A stretch of DNA of 64,000 nucleotides from Nocardia nova SH22a (GCF_000523235.1 NZ_CP006850.1:5766001-5830000), one strand, 5' to 3'; shown: positions 36,482 through 45,873, counted from the first letter of the stretch. The notes: a model not told the origin generated them from the letters alone. A program made the numbers and translations.

Positions 36482-37240
36482 ATGTCCGCTCGGGGGCAAG
36501 CATTCGGAATCGATATCGGCGGCAGCGGGGTGAAGGGCGCCGTGGTCGATCTCGCCACCGGTGAACTCGCGCACGAGCGGATCAAGATCTCCACACCGCA
36601 TCCGGCCACCCCGAACGCCATCGCCGAGACGGTCGCCCGGCTCGTCACCCAGGCGGACTGGGACGGACCGGTCGGGCTCACCCTGCCCAGTGTGGTGGTC
36701 AACGGCATCGCCCGCACGGCCGCCAACATCGACAAGAGCTGGATCGATACCGACGCTCATCAGCTGTTCTCCCTCGCGCTGGGCGGCCGCGAGGTCGCGG
36801 TGCTCAACGACGCCGACGCGGCGGGACTCGCCGAGGATCGCTACGGCGCTGCCCGCAATATCGACGGTCTGGTGATGCTGCTGACCTTCGGCACGGGGAT
36901 CGGCTCGGCGCTGCTGCACCACGGCGTGCTGGTTCCCAACACCGAACTCGGCCATCTCGAGATCCACGGCAAGGAGGCCGAGCACCGCGCGGCCTCGTCG
37001 GTGAAGGAACGAAAGAATCTGTCGTACAAGGAGTGGGCGGCGGAGGTGTCGAAGGTCCTGGTGACCCTGGAGAATTTGTTCTGGCCGACGGTCTTCGTGG
37101 CGGGCGGCGGAATCAGCCGCGACGCCGAGCACTGGATTCCGTTGCTGGCCAATCGGACTCCCGTCGCGGCCGCCAAACTACGCAATACCGCCGGTATCGT
37201 CGGCGCCGCGATGGCCGTCGATAGCGGTATCGCGCCGTGA
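36482..37240 (+). CDS. ppgK: Polyphosphate glucokinase
   Basis: A 252-aa ROK-fold sugar kinase equivalent to Rv2702. It has [19 protein letters not shown] (phosphate motif), [19 protein letters not shown] with the catalytic Asp in [38 protein letters not shown], and the polyphosphate-type [16 protein letters not shown]. It phosphorylates glucose with polyphosphate (or ATP). GAGGGAG lies about 8 nt before ATG 36482. The next gene is sigA on the same strand, 152 nt away. Confidence 0.95.
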   Translation: MSARGQAFGIDIGGSGVKGAVVDLATGELAHERIKISTPHPATPNAIAETVARLVTQADWDGPVGLTLPSVVVNGIARTAANIDKSWIDTDAHQLFSLALGGREVAVLNDADAAGLAEDRYGAARNIDGLVMLLTFGTGIGSALLHHGVLVPNTELGHLEIHGKEAEHRAASSVKERKNLSYKEWAAEVSKVLVTLENLFWPTVFVAGGGISRDAEHWIPLLANRTPVAAAKLRNTAGIVGAAMAVDSGIAP

Positions 37241-37392
37241 GCACTCCCCGTCGATAGTTACAATGGAACGAGACCGGCGGTGAGCCGGAAAACGACCCCG
37301 GCCCGCGAGCCGGGATTAACCCCGACAGAACCGCTCCGCCGGAAGTTTTTCTCTGGCGTGACGCCGCACGAGACCGTCACGAAAGGGCGTAC

Positions 37393-38763
37393 GTGGTAGC
37401 CACGAATACCCGACAGACCGCCGAATCGGCCGAGACCGCCGACTCCGTAGAAGGCACCGCAGCACGGCCGGTCCGCAAGGCTGCCGCGAAGAAGGCTCCG
37501 GCCAAGAAGGCCGTCGCCAAGAAGGCGCCTGCCAAGAAGGCCGGCGTCAAGGCTGCGAAGAAGGCCCCCGCCAAGAAGGCCACCACGAAGAAGGCCGGTG
37601 GGGACGGCGATGCCGACGAGACCATCGACGACGACTCCATCGAGCTCGACGATCTCGGAGACCTGGAGGTCTCCGAGGACGACCTGAGCGAGGACAGCGA
37701 GGAGCTGGTCGAAGAGGTCGCCGAGGACGAGGAAGCCGAAGCCGACGAGCCGACCGAGAAGGACAAGGCCTCCGGCGACTTCGTCTGGGACGAGGAGGAG
37801 TCCGAGGCACTGCGGCAGGCCCGCAAGGATGCCGAGCTCACCGCGTCCGCGGACTCGGTGCGCGCCTATCTCAAGCAGATCGGCAAGGTCGCGCTGCTCA
37901 ACGCGGAGGAGGAGGTCGAACTCGCCAAGCGGATCGAGGCCGGTCTCTACGCCACCGAGAAGCTGCGCGAATTCGCCGACAAGGGCGAGAAGCTGCCCGT
38001 GGCAGCCCGCCGCGATCTGCAGTGGATCATGCGCGACGGCAACCGCGCCAAGAACCATCTGCTCGAGGCCAACCTCCGTCTGGTCGTCTCGCTCGCCAAG
38101 CGCTACACCGGCCGCGGTATGGCGTTCCTGGACCTGATCCAGGAGGGCAACCTGGGTCTGATCCGCGCGGTCGAGAAGTTCGACTACACCAAGGGCTACA
38201 AGTTCTCCACGTACGCCACCTGGTGGATCCGGCAGGCCATCACCCGCGCCATGGCCGACCAGGCCCGCACCATCCGTATTCCGGTGCACATGGTCGAGGT
38301 CATCAACAAGCTGGGCCGTATCCAGCGCGAGCTGCTGCAGGACCTGGGCCGCGAGCCCACGCCCGAGGAACTCGCCAAGGAAATGGACATCACTCCGGAG
38401 AAGGTCCTCGAGATCCAGCAGTACGCCCGCGAGCCCATCTCGCTGGATCAGACCATCGGTGACGAGGGCGATTCGCAGCTCGGCGATTTCATCGAGGATT
38501 CCGAGGCGGTCGTCGCGGTCGACGCGGTGAGTTTCACGCTGCTGCAGGATCAGCTGCAGTCGGTGCTGGAGACGCTGTCCGAGCGCGAGGCGGGCGTGGT
38601 CCGGCTGCGCTTCGGCCTCACCGACGGCCAGCCCCGCACCCTCGACGAGATCGGCCAGGTGTACGGGGTCACCCGTGAGCGCATCCGGCAGATCGAGTCG
38701 AAGACGATGAGCAAGTTGCGCCACCCCAGCCGGTCGCAGGTTCTGCGCGACTACCTGGACTGA
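37393..38763 (+). CDS. sigA: Primary RNA polymerase sigma factor SigA
   Basis: A 456-aa housekeeping sigma-70 factor equivalent to Rv2703. The N-terminus has Lys/Ala/Pro repeats ([12 protein letters not shown], residues ~25-75), then an acidic stretch to ~140. The conserved part then begins: [20 protein letters not shown] (1.2), [20 protein letters not shown] (2.3-2.4), [20 protein letters not shown] (3), and [20 protein letters not shown] (4.2) ending RDYLD. It recognises the main vegetative promoters. A strong hairpin follows. Confidence 0.97.
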   Translation: MVATNTRQTAESAETADSVEGTAARPVRKAAAKKAPAKKAVAKKAPAKKAGVKAAKKAPAKKATTKKAGGDGDADETIDDDSIELDDLGDLEVSEDDLSEDSEELVEEVAEDEEAEADEPTEKDKASGDFVWDEEESEALRQARKDAELTASADSVRAYLKQIGKVALLNAEEEVELAKRIEAGLYATEKLREFADKGEKLPVAARRDLQWIMRDGNRAKNHLLEANLRLVVSLAKRYTGRGMAFLDLIQEGNLGLIRAVEKFDYTKGYKFSTYATWWIRQAITRAMADQARTIRIPVHMVEVINKLGRIQRELLQDLGREPTPEELAKEMDITPEKVLEIQQYAREPISLDQTIGDEGDSQLGDFIEDSEAVVAVDAVSFTLLQDQLQSVLETLSEREAGVVRLRFGLTDGQPRTLDEIGQVYGVTRERIRQIESKTMSKLRHPSRSQVLRDYLD

Positions 38764-38777
38764 TTTCCGCGTGAACG

Positions 38778-38812
38778 ACGATGCCGCCGAGGTTGTGCCT
38801 CGGCGGCATCGT
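38778..38812 (+). terminator. Intrinsic terminator of sigA
   Basis: ACGATGCCGCCGAGG (38778-38792) and CCTCGGCGGCATCGT (38798-38812) form a perfect 15-bp stem with a 5-nt loop, followed by TGTTTCGT. It begins 15 nt after the sigA stop. Confidence 0.85.
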
Positions 38813-38859
38813 TGTTTCGTGCGCACGATCGTCCCGCTCGCCCAATAGGCTTGGCTGTC

Positions 38860-40449
38860 GTGGATCAGTTGGTGTTGGTTTTCGTGCTGGCGTTCGCGAC
38901 GATCCTGGCGCAACCGCTCGGCCGGCGGATCGGGCTGGCGCCCGCGGTGCTGATGACCGTCTTCGGGTTGATCATGGCGGTGCTGCCGTTCGTGCCGAAC
39001 ATCGCGCTGCCACCCGAACTGATCCTGCCGCTCGTACTGCCTCCGCTGCTGTACGCGTCGGCGCGCAAGACCTCCTGGCAGCAGTTCGCCTCGAACGCGG
39101 GCGCGATCCTGCTGCGCGCGGTCGGGCTCGTGGTGGCGACAGTGATGGCCGTCGCGGCGATCTTCCACGCCTGGTATCCCGCACTGCCGATCGGAACGGC
39201 GTTCGCGCTGGGCGCGGTGGTGGCGCCGCCGGATCCGGTCGCGGTGAGCGCGATGGCCGATCGGCTGGGGCTGCCCCGGCGTCTGGTCGCCGTACTCGAG
39301 GGTGAGGGCCTGTTCAACGATGTGACCGCCGTGGTTCTCTACGAGGTCGCGGTGCAGGCCGTGGTGACCGGGAAGTTCTCGGCCTGGCACACCGCCGTGG
39401 ATTTCGTGGTGTCCGCGGTTGTCGCGGTCGCGGTGGGCCTGGCGCTGGGCTGGGCGGGCAGTGCGTTGATGCGGCGATTGACCGAGGCGCCCTGGCAGGT
39501 GGCACTGGGTCTGCTGCTCCCCTTCGCCGCCTACGGCCTCGCCGAGGCCGCACACGGTTCGGCGGTCCTCGCCGTCCTGGTGTGCGCGCTCTATCTCACC
39601 GACGCCGCAACGGATTTCAGCGATGTCGGCTACCGGCTCGTCGGCGATTCCTTCTGGGATGTGATCGACATGCTGGTGACCGGATTCGCCTTCGGTCTGG
39701 TGGGGCTGGAGCTCAGCACGGTGCTGGCCACCACCGGGCCGAACTGGCCGCGGCTGCTCGGTGGGGCCGCCGCGGTCGTCGTGGTGGTGGTCGCGCTGCG
39801 GCTGCTCTGGCTGCTGACCGTCACCCGGGTGTTCCACAGCTGGTGGCGGCAGAAACGGGTCGACGAACCGTACACCTGGCGCGAGACGATCGTGACCTGG
39901 TGGGCCGGTATGCGCGGGGTGGTGACGGTCGCGCTGGCCCTGGCCGTTCCCTTGACGACCGACGGCGGCGCCGATTTCCCGGGCCGCACCGAAGTCCTGT
40001 TCATCTCGTTCGTGGTCGTCCTGTTCACGCTGCTGCTGCAGGGGCCCACGCTGCCGCTGGTGGTGCGCTGGACCGGTGTGCAGGCCGACACCGAACACGA
40101 GCGCGCGCTCGAGAAGCGACTCTGGACCCGCATTCTGCGCGCCGAACTGGCCCGGCTCGAGGACATCGCCGACAACGAGGACCTGCCCGACGAGGTGTAT
40201 CAACGCCTGCGCGATACCGTCGAACGCCGCCTGATGCGCGCCGATCCGGAAGCGGCCGAGACCGCGGACGGCAGCAAGGCGGTCGAGAACGCGATGCGGC
40301 TGACCGGCAAACTGCGCACGATAAGCAACGACGTTCTCGACGCCGGTCGCGGTGAGGCGCTGGCCGCCCGCCGCGAGCCCGATATGCCGCCGGATCTGGT
40401 CGACCGGGTCATGCGCCGATTGGATCTGCGGCCGCCGCCGCTGCTGTGA
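38860..40449 (+). CDS. Na+/H+ antiporter (CPA1 family)
   Basis: A 529-aa transporter with about 12 transmembrane helices. CPA1 landmarks are AVVAPPDPVAVSAMADRLG, VLEGEGLFNDVTAVVLYEVA (the GLFND motif) and TWWAGMRGVVTVALALAVPL. A cytosolic tail of about 130 residues follows (HERALEKRLWTRILRAELAR). GTG 38860 precedes VDQLVLVFVLAFATILAQP. It would exchange protons for sodium or potassium at the membrane. It lies behind the sigA terminator in a group with other ion-transport genes. Confidence 0.9.
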   Translation: MDQLVLVFVLAFATILAQPLGRRIGLAPAVLMTVFGLIMAVLPFVPNIALPPELILPLVLPPLLYASARKTSWQQFASNAGAILLRAVGLVVATVMAVAAIFHAWYPALPIGTAFALGAVVAPPDPVAVSAMADRLGLPRRLVAVLEGEGLFNDVTAVVLYEVAVQAVVTGKFSAWHTAVDFVVSAVVAVAVGLALGWAGSALMRRLTEAPWQVALGLLLPFAAYGLAEAAHGSAVLAVLVCALYLTDAATDFSDVGYRLVGDSFWDVIDMLVTGFAFGLVGLELSTVLATTGPNWPRLLGGAAAVVVVVVALRLLWLLTVTRVFHSWWRQKRVDEPYTWRETIVTWWAGMRGVVTVALALAVPLTTDGGADFPGRTEVLFISFVVVLFTLLLQGPTLPLVVRWTGVQADTEHERALEKRLWTRILRAELARLEDIADNEDLPDEVYQRLRDTVERRLMRADPEAAETADGSKAVENAMRLTGKLRTISNDVLDAGRGEALAARREPDMPPDLVDRVMRRLDLRPPPLL

Positions 40450-40648
40450 GGTTGCCGCCGCGGCCGGGGTGACCCAATTGAGCCATCGGACGCCCGGTGG
40501 GGCGCACTACCTGGGACTAGGGCGCAGCAAACCCCAGCTATTTTCGATGAAAACTATTCGGGAAATTTACTACCTGCGAGTATGTGGCTAATGTCGGCGC
40601 GGTCACCGGCGTAGCACCGATGTCCGATTGTTCCGGCAAGGAGTCCGC

Positions 40649-41497
40649 ATGCTCGAGATCGACCAGTTCACCTACGGGTGGTTGACACCCGGACTGGCCT
40701 ACGTCATGTCCGTCATCGGGTCGTTGCTCGCCCTGCGCTGCATAGTGCGCGCCCGCGCCAATCCCGGTCATCGCGGCTGGATCGTGACCGCCGCGGTCGC
40801 ACTGGGCGGAACCGGTGTCTGGGTCATGCATTTCATCGCCATGCTGGGCTTCTCGGTGCACGGCGCGACCATCCGGTACAACATCCCGATCACGCTGATG
40901 AGTGTGGCGCTCGCCATCGCGGTGGTGTGGGCCGGACTGACACTGGTCCTGCGGCGCGGCACGAGCGCGCTGCTGACCGGCGGCGCGGTGACCGGAGTCG
41001 GCGTGGCGGCCATGCACTACGCGGGCATGTACGCGATGAAGACCGATGTCACGATGCGATACGACCCGTGGCTGGTGCTGGTGTCGCTCGTGATCGCCGT
41101 CGTGGCCGCCACCGCCGCGCTGTGGTTCGCCCTGCACGTCGAGGGTGTTCCGGCCACGGTCGGGTCGGCGATGATCATGGGCGTCGCGGTGTGCGGGATG
41201 CACTACACCGGGATGTACGCGATGCAGGCCCACATGAGCGAGCACATGGCCGCACCCTCCGGTGCTCAGGCCGGTCAGCTGCTGACTCCGCTGATCATCG
41301 GGGTGAGCATGGTGACGCTGCTGCTGTTCCTGCAGGTCGGCATCACCGATATCCACGAACCCGATCTGTCGCGCATCCGCGGCCAGCGCGCGAGCCGTTA
41401 CTGGCCCAGCAGCACGAGTATCGATCCCGAGGACGACGACCGGTTCGTGACCGGCGCGTACCCGCCCGTCGACGACGGTGGTCAGCACCGCCGTTAG
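40649..41497 (+). CDS. MHYT-domain integral membrane sensor, no output domain
   Basis: A 282-aa protein with seven predicted transmembrane helices. Three MHYT-type motifs are present (VMHFIAML, AMHYAGMYAM, GMHYTGMYAM), spaced as in the family, whose Met and His are thought to coordinate copper. Most bacterial MHYT proteins carry GGDEF/EAL or kinase domains. This one ends in only a 50-residue Asp/Ser-rich tail. AAGGAG lies 6 nt before ATG 40649. Its role is unknown; it may sense redox gases or work through a separate partner. Confidence 0.85.
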   Translation: MLEIDQFTYGWLTPGLAYVMSVIGSLLALRCIVRARANPGHRGWIVTAAVALGGTGVWVMHFIAMLGFSVHGATIRYNIPITLMSVALAIAVVWAGLTLVLRRGTSALLTGGAVTGVGVAAMHYAGMYAMKTDVTMRYDPWLVLVSLVIAVVAATAALWFALHVEGVPATVGSAMIMGVAVCGMHYTGMYAMQAHMSEHMAAPSGAQAGQLLTPLIIGVSMVTLLLFLQVGITDIHEPDLSRIRGQRASRYWPSSTSIDPEDDDRFVTGAYPPVDDGGQHRR

Positions 41498-41577
41498 CTG
41501 CGTCCGGCGCGAGTCGCGGGCGCCGGATTGCGTGGGTCGGCGCGCGTACCGTCCCCGGCCGGGCGACACTGGCATAT

Positions 41578-42393
41578 GTGGCGTCCTCCGCGTTGAATCA
41601 CTATCGGTCTCCCTGGACCCGGACGGTGGATATCGGAACCTTCCGGCGGACCGTGCTGGAGTGGTGGCGCGGGCCGGACCGGCTCTACCGTGCCGGTCGC
41701 GCGGTCCACGACCACCTGGCCGGCGCTCCGGCCTCCTGCGCCTACGCGTTCACTCTGTTCGTCACCTGGTGGACGCTGCGCGGGGTCAGCGATGTCGCCG
41801 GGCACCGCCTGATCCTGTCGGCGTCGACCAATCTGCACAACATGCGCCGCGAACCCGTGCAGGTGCTGGTGGCCTCGGCGTTCTGGACCGACGGCGGATT
41901 TCCGTGGGTGATCATCATCGGATTCCTGACCGTGATGGCATTCGCGGAACGCTGGCTGGGCACGCTGCGGTGGATCATGGTCTTCGCCTGCGGGCACGCC
42001 GGGGCCTCGATGATCGTGGTCACCGGAATCGCGTACGCGGTGCACCACGATCTGATTCCGCTGCACATCGCGGTGGTGTCCGATGTCGGGTCGTCGTACG
42101 GGTCCACCGCGGTGCTCGCGGCGCTGGCCTATCACCTGCGCGGGACCCCGCGCGCCCTGTGGGCCTCGGCGCTGCTGGCCTGGTTCGGTTTCGCCGCCTG
42201 GCACGGACGCACCTTCACCGACTACGGCCATCTGACCGCACTGCTCATCGGCTTCGCGGTCGGCGCGGTGTCGGTGGCCCTGTCCTACCGGCTCGAACGC
42301 GCGCGTGATCAGCGCGCGAACCGGCCGGGCGAGGCCGCGCCGGTGGGCGAGGAAACCTCAACCGGCGGCCGGAGCGAACCGACGCTGCATTGA
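41578..42393 (+). CDS. Rhomboid-like integral membrane protein
   Basis: A 271-aa protein with a hydrophilic N-terminus and about six transmembrane segments. The pattern resembles the actinobacterial rhomboid-like group: VSDVGSSYGSTAVLAALAYH places Ser in a GSSYG motif, and TFTDYGHLTALLIGFAVGAV places His in the last helix. These could form the Ser-His dyad of a rhomboid protease, but the serine motif is not the classical GASG, so activity is uncertain. It follows the MHYT gene and overlaps the 3' end of the CPA2 antiporter gene by 36 nt on the opposite strand. Confidence 0.68.
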   Translation: MASSALNHYRSPWTRTVDIGTFRRTVLEWWRGPDRLYRAGRAVHDHLAGAPASCAYAFTLFVTWWTLRGVSDVAGHRLILSASTNLHNMRREPVQVLVASAFWTDGGFPWVIIIGFLTVMAFAERWLGTLRWIMVFACGHAGASMIVVTGIAYAVHHDLIPLHIAVVSDVGSSYGSTAVLAALAYHLRGTPRALWASALLAWFGFAAWHGRTFTDYGHLTALLIGFAVGAVSVALSYRLERARDQRANRPGEAAPVGEETSTGGRSEPTLH

Positions 42394-43536
42394 GCGCACC
42401 ACCGGTTCGACCACGCGCGCCGCGACCGGTCCGGCAATCGCCATCAGCAGCACGTACGCCGATGCCAGCGCGGCGAGCTTGCCCTCGACCGCGCCCACCG
42501 AAACCGCCAGTCCCGCAATGACGATCGAGAACTCGCCACGGGCGACCAGGGTCGCACCGGCCCGCGCGCGCCCGAGCCGCCCGATGCCCTGGCGCCGGGC
42601 GGCGAACCAGCCCGTCGCGATCTTGGTCAACGTGGTGACGACCGCGAGCAGGACCGCCCAGCCGAGCACCGCCGGAATCTTCTGCGGATCGGTGTTGAGC
42701 CCGAAGGCGACGAAGAAGATGGCCGCGAACAGATCCCGCAGCGGTTCGAGCAGTTTCGCGGCGCTGCGCGCGGTCGATCCGGATATCGCGATTCCCAGCA
42801 GGAAGGCGCCCACGGCCGCGGAAACGTTGAGCCCCGAGGCGATTCCGGCGACGAGCAGTGCCGCGCCCGTGAGCTGCAGCAGGAACACCTCGCGGTCCTT
42901 GCTGTCCACGATGGCGGACACGTAACGGCCGTAACGCAGCGCGATGATCAGCACGACGGCGATCACCAGCAGGGCCACCGCCAGCGATCGCAGCCCGGCC
43001 AGCCAACCGACACCGGCCAGGATCGTGGTGAGAATCGGCAGGTAGATCGCCATCGCCAGATCCTCGAACACCAGCACCGACAGGATCACCGGGGTCTCGC
43101 GGTTACCGAGGCGGCCCAGATCGTTGAGCACCTTCGCCGCGATTCCGGACGAGGAGATGTAGGTGACACCGGCCAGTGTGATGGCGCCGGTCGGCCCCCA
43201 GCCCAGTATCAGTGCCACCACGGCACCGGGTGTGGCGTTGAGGACGATATCGAGCAGACCCGCCAGCCAGGACTTGCGCATCCCGGAAACCAGTTCCGGC
43301 GCGGTGTATTCCAGGCCCAGCAGCAACAGCAGCAGCACGACGCCGATCTCCCCGGCCAGATGACCGAAGTCGGCGGCGGCGCGGACGGTGATCACGCCAC
43401 CGTCGCCGAAGGCCAGGCCCCCCAGGAGGTAGAGCGGAATCGGCGACATACCGAAACGCCCTGCCACGCGCCCCAGGACCCCCAGGGCGAACAGGACCGC
43501 TCCGAGCTCGAACAGGGCTAGCGCGGTCGACTGCAC
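42358..43536 (-). CDS. Cation:proton antiporter (CPA2 family, KefB/KhtU-like)
   Basis: A 392-aa membrane protein with 12-13 transmembrane segments. CPA2 features are LYLLGGLAFGDGGVITVRAA, GVVLLLLLLGLEYTAPELV, TYISSSGIAAKVLNDLGRLG, VLVFEDLAMAIYLPILTT (where Glu and Asp line the ion path), and GATLVARGEFSIVIAGLAV. Its start lies 4 nt after the stop of the TrkA-C-type regulator gene, so the two form an operon like KhtT-KhtU. It likely exports potassium in exchange for protons. Confidence 0.9.
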   Translation of the reverse strand: MQSTALALFELGAVLFALGVLGRVAGRFGMSPIPLYLLGGLAFGDGGVITVRAAADFGHLAGEIGVVLLLLLLGLEYTAPELVSGMRKSWLAGLLDIVLNATPGAVVALILGWGPTGAITLAGVTYISSSGIAAKVLNDLGRLGNRETPVILSVLVFEDLAMAIYLPILTTILAGVGWLAGLRSLAVALLVIAVVLIIALRYGRYVSAIVDSKDREVFLLQLTGAALLVAGIASGLNVSAAVGAFLLGIAISGSTARSAAKLLEPLRDLFAAIFFVAFGLNTDPQKIPAVLGWAVLLAVVTTLTKIATGWFAARRQGIGRLGRARAGATLVARGEFSIVIAGLAVSVGAVEGKLAALASAYVLLMAIAGPVAARVVEPVVRSMQRRFAPAAG

Positions 43537-43540
43537 GGGT

Positions 43541-44023
43541 TCACCCGTCGGTGAGAATCTCTAGGGCCTCGTCGAGACCGTTCGGGGTACCGACCACGAC
43601 CAGCAGGTCCGCGGCCACCAGAACGAAGTCCGGCCCCGGCGAGGGATAGATCTGCCCCGCCCGCATCACCGCGACGATCGACGCCTTGGTGCGGGTGCGG
43701 ATCCGGGTGTCTCCGAGCGGTCGGCCGGAGTACGGCGAGTCGTCGCCGATGGGCAACTGGCGAGTGGTGATGCCCGGCAGATCACGATGATCGTCCTTGA
43801 GCTTCTCCACCAGCTGCGGCGCGCCCAGCAGATTCGCCAGCACCGCGGCCTCGTCCACGGTCAGCGGCACCTGGGCGGCGCAGTCGTCCGGGTCGTCGCG
43901 TTTCGAGACGATCAGGTCGATACCACCGTCGCGGTGGGTCACGACCCCGATCCGGCGGCCCGAGCGCGCCTCGAAGTCCTTGCGTACGCCAATTCCCGGC
44001 AGCTGTGTCACATCGACGTTCAC
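43541..44023 (-). CDS. Regulatory subunit of a cation:proton antiporter (TrkA-C/KhtT type)
   Basis: A 160-aa cytosolic protein. An N-terminal KhtT-like part (MNVDVTQLPGIGVRKDFEAR, RIGVVTHRDGGIDLIV) precedes a TrkA-C (RCK_C) domain (TKASIVAVMRAGQIYPSPGP then DLLVVVGTPNGLDEALEIL). In KhtT and its relatives this domain binds a regulatory ligand, c-di-AMP in several Gram-positives. It is translated just before the antiporter gene and probably gates it. Confidence 0.87.
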   Translation of the reverse strand: MNVDVTQLPGIGVRKDFEARSGRRIGVVTHRDGGIDLIVSKRDDPDDCAAQVPLTVDEAAVLANLLGAPQLVEKLKDDHRDLPGITTRQLPIGDDSPYSGRPLGDTRIRTRTKASIVAVMRAGQIYPSPGPDFVLVAADLLVVVGTPNGLDEALEILTDG

Positions 44024-44038
44024 GAAAGCCAGCCTAAA

Positions 44039-44482
44039 TCAAGCGGTTCGAGCGTCCGGCCACTGCTCCGGATCTGCCGTGAGCGCCGGAAATGTCCCGT
44101 TAGCATCAGGCGAATAGTAGCTGGTCCCGACCACTGCCGCGACCGGCAGCGGCCCGTACAGATGCGGAAAACGCATCGACCCCGGATCGCCGGGCACCCC
44201 CGGCTCCCAGCGCAGCGGCGCCGTCAGGCCGGCCGGGTCCAGCCAGAGCAACAGCATGTCCGTGCGGCCCGCGAACAGCCGGTTCGCGGGCAGGTGCACC
44301 TGATGCGGCGCGGACAGGTGAACGAACCCCTCGGTTCCGAGCGACGGCGTGATCCGTTCACCGGCCGCGCGCGCCTGCTCCCACTCCGAACTCGTGCAGA
44401 GGTGAACGAGCCTGCGGCCGTTGCTGTTTTCGGTTCCGGCGCGAGGATCGTCACGATGGTCGGCAGTCACGGGCAGCACCAT
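44039..44482 (-). CDS. DUF952 domain protein
   Basis: A protein of about 147 aa with the DUF952 pattern: LVHLCTSSEWEQARAAGERI, GTEGFVHLSAPHQVHLPANR, LWLDPAGLTAPLRWEPGVPG and FPHLYGPLPVAAVVGTSYYS. The fold resembles ADP-ribosyltransferase-like domains, and no activity is established. The start is uncertain: ATG 44482 is closest to the domain, while an in-frame ATG at 44524 is possible. It is 15 nt downstream of nothing on its own strand and reads towards the antiporter regulator gene start. Confidence 0.75.
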   Translation of the reverse strand: MVLPVTADHRDDPRAGTENSNGRRLVHLCTSSEWEQARAAGERITPSLGTEGFVHLSAPHQVHLPANRLFAGRTDMLLLWLDPAGLTAPLRWEPGVPGDPGSMRFPHLYGPLPVAAVVGTSYYSPDANGTFPALTADPEQWPDARTA

Positions 44483-44763
44483 ACCCAGATCCCGCGCGAC
44501 ACCTGCCCAATCGGCCGAAACCATGGGTTGATTGTCGGATACCGCGGGTAATCTGCGGGCAGACAACTGGATAGGCCTGTTCCCGGATTGTTCAACCGCA
44601 GGTGGGTGTACCGAGTTTCCCAAGCCTGGCCATGCTGTTCGCCAGCAGCGAAATACCTGGTCATGTTAGGGAAAACACATACGAACATCTTCGGGAACAA
44701 AGCCCCCGTCCCGAACGTCTGACAAAGTAGTTATCAACCACTGCTGGGAAGTAGCGGTAGCGA

Positions 44764-44785
44764 GCCCGCGGAAGGGACCGCGGGC
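44764..44785 (+). promoter_or_regulatory. Hairpin in the leader of the DUF7455 gene
   Basis: GCCCGCGG and CCGCGGGC form a perfect 8-bp stem with a 6-nt loop, ending 50 nt before the DUF7455 start. It may shape or attenuate the leader. The rest of 44483-44835 holds the promoter, which I could not place with confidence. Confidence 0.3.
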
Positions 44786-44835
44786 CCCACACCAGGCGAA
44801 CGGCTTTCTGCGCCGGGAGCCAGGACGGAGGAGTC

Positions 44836-45030
44836 ATGCCAGGAACACTGACAAGCACCCCACTGACCGCGGTCGATCGTTGCGACCGCTGCGGGGCGGC
44901 GGCGCGCGTTCGCGCGACACTTCCCGCTGGTGGCGAGTTGCTCTTCTGCCAGCACCACGCGAACGAGCACATGGAGCGCTTGCGCGAACTGGAGGCCGTC
45001 ATCGACACCAAGTCCGCACCGGCGCTGTAA
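44836..45030 (+). CDS. DUF7455 small zinc-binding protein
   Basis: A 64-aa protein (MPGTLTSTPLTAVDRCDRCG...) with CxxC (CDRCG) and a second pair, FCQHHANEH, which together suggest a single zinc site. The family is conserved near sigA/sigB in Mycobacteriales, where the counterpart is an Rv2708c-type protein. ACGGAGGAG precedes the ATG by 3 nt. No function is known. Confidence 0.85.
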   Translation: MPGTLTSTPLTAVDRCDRCGAAARVRATLPAGGELLFCQHHANEHMERLRELEAVIDTKSAPAL

Positions 45031-45052
45031 TTCCGCAGCTCCTCACGTCCTG

Positions 45053-45853
45053 TCAACCAACGGGCGGCCCCTTCGGGGGCCGCCCGTTCCGCTGTCCGCA
45101 GGATTCCGGATCTCGCCCGGTCAGCCCGTCGATCAGGCGCGACAACCCGTACTCGAAGGCGCCGTCCGGATCGCCGGGCGCCTGATACAGCTCCCCGACC
45201 GCGGTCCCGACCCGCTCAGACAGCGGGAAATCCTGTCCCGCCATGGCCTCGGTCAGCGCCGGCCCGTGGATTTCCCACCACCGCGCATCGCTCATCTCGC
45301 TGTTCCGGCGACGGGCCGCGACCGCGGTGCGGGCGTTACCGGACGCGAAGTCCGAGAGCACGGCGATGACGCGATCCATCTCCACATCGGACAGGCCCGC
45401 GTCCGCCAGCGCCGCCAGCTGCCGTTCGTATCGGCGCAGGCGACCCGGCCCCAGATCCAGACGCCAGGGCGGCACCTCCAGCAACCACGGATGCGCGAGC
45501 ACCTCCGCCCGGACGCCGCGCGCGATCGCGGCCATCCGGTCGCGCAGCGGAGCCGCGGAATCGATCGGCGTCTCGTCGTCGCTCACCAGGTCGGCCATCG
45601 CGATGATCAGTGCCTGCTTGTCCGGCACGTAGGTGTACAGGCTCATCGGTTTCAGCCCCATCGCGGCGGCCACCGCGCGGATCGACACCGCGCTGTACCC
45701 GTCCCGATCGGCGATGTCCACCGCCGTCCGGACGACCTCGTCGACCGCGACGGTCTGCTTCGGCCCGCGCGGGACCGGCCGGGCCGGAAGTTCCCGGCGC
45801 CACAGCAGTGCGATCACCTGTCGCGCCCGGTCGGCGGCCGATTTCTGGGTCAC
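45053..45853 (-). CDS. TetR family regulator (TetR_C_11-like)
   Basis: A 266-aa repressor-like protein. The HTH (DEVVRTAVDIADRDGYSAVS, then IRAVAAAMGLKPMSLYTYVP) starts at about residue 37, after a lead. The C-terminal part (LLEVPPWRLDLGPGRLRRYE, WWEIHGPALTEAMAG) fits the TetR_C_11 group. GTG 45853 has GAGGAG 5 nt upstream. Its last codons lie inside a 13-bp terminator hairpin. It is divergent from the SNF2 helicase gene, with paired quasi-palindromes between them, so it probably represses itself and the helicase-SWIM pair. Confidence 0.84.
   Translation of the reverse strand: MTQKSAADRARQVIALLWRRELPARPVPRGPKQTVAVDEVVRTAVDIADRDGYSAVSIRAVAAAMGLKPMSLYTYVPDKQALIIAMADLVSDDETPIDSAAPLRDRMAAIARGVRAEVLAHPWLLEVPPWRLDLGPGRLRRYERQLAALADAGLSDVEMDRVIAVLSDFASGNARTAVAARRRNSEMSDARWWEIHGPALTEAMAGQDFPLSERVGTAVGELYQAPGDPDGAFEYGLSRLIDGLTGRDPESCGQRNGRPPKGPPVG
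45059..45088. terminator. Hairpin shared by the DUF7455 and TetR genes
   Basis: AACGGGCGGCCCC (45059-45071) and GGGGCCGCCCGTT (45076-45088) form a perfect 13-bp stem with a TTCG tetraloop. It starts 29 nt after the DUF7455 stop and overlaps the last ~12 codons of the convergent TetR gene. Confidence 0.65.
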
Positions 45854-45873
45854 AGATCTCCTCGAGAATCTCA

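Noticed and set aside
37465..37600. Lys/Ala repeats in the sigA N-terminus as a repeat element
   Set aside because: They are in-frame coding repeats of the SigA N-terminus, also found in mycobacterial SigA, not a mobile or structural DNA repeat.
37258..40203. 981-codon minus-strand frame
   Set aside because: It is the antisense of sigA and the CPA1 antiporter; no recognisable domain and composition typical of shadow frames.
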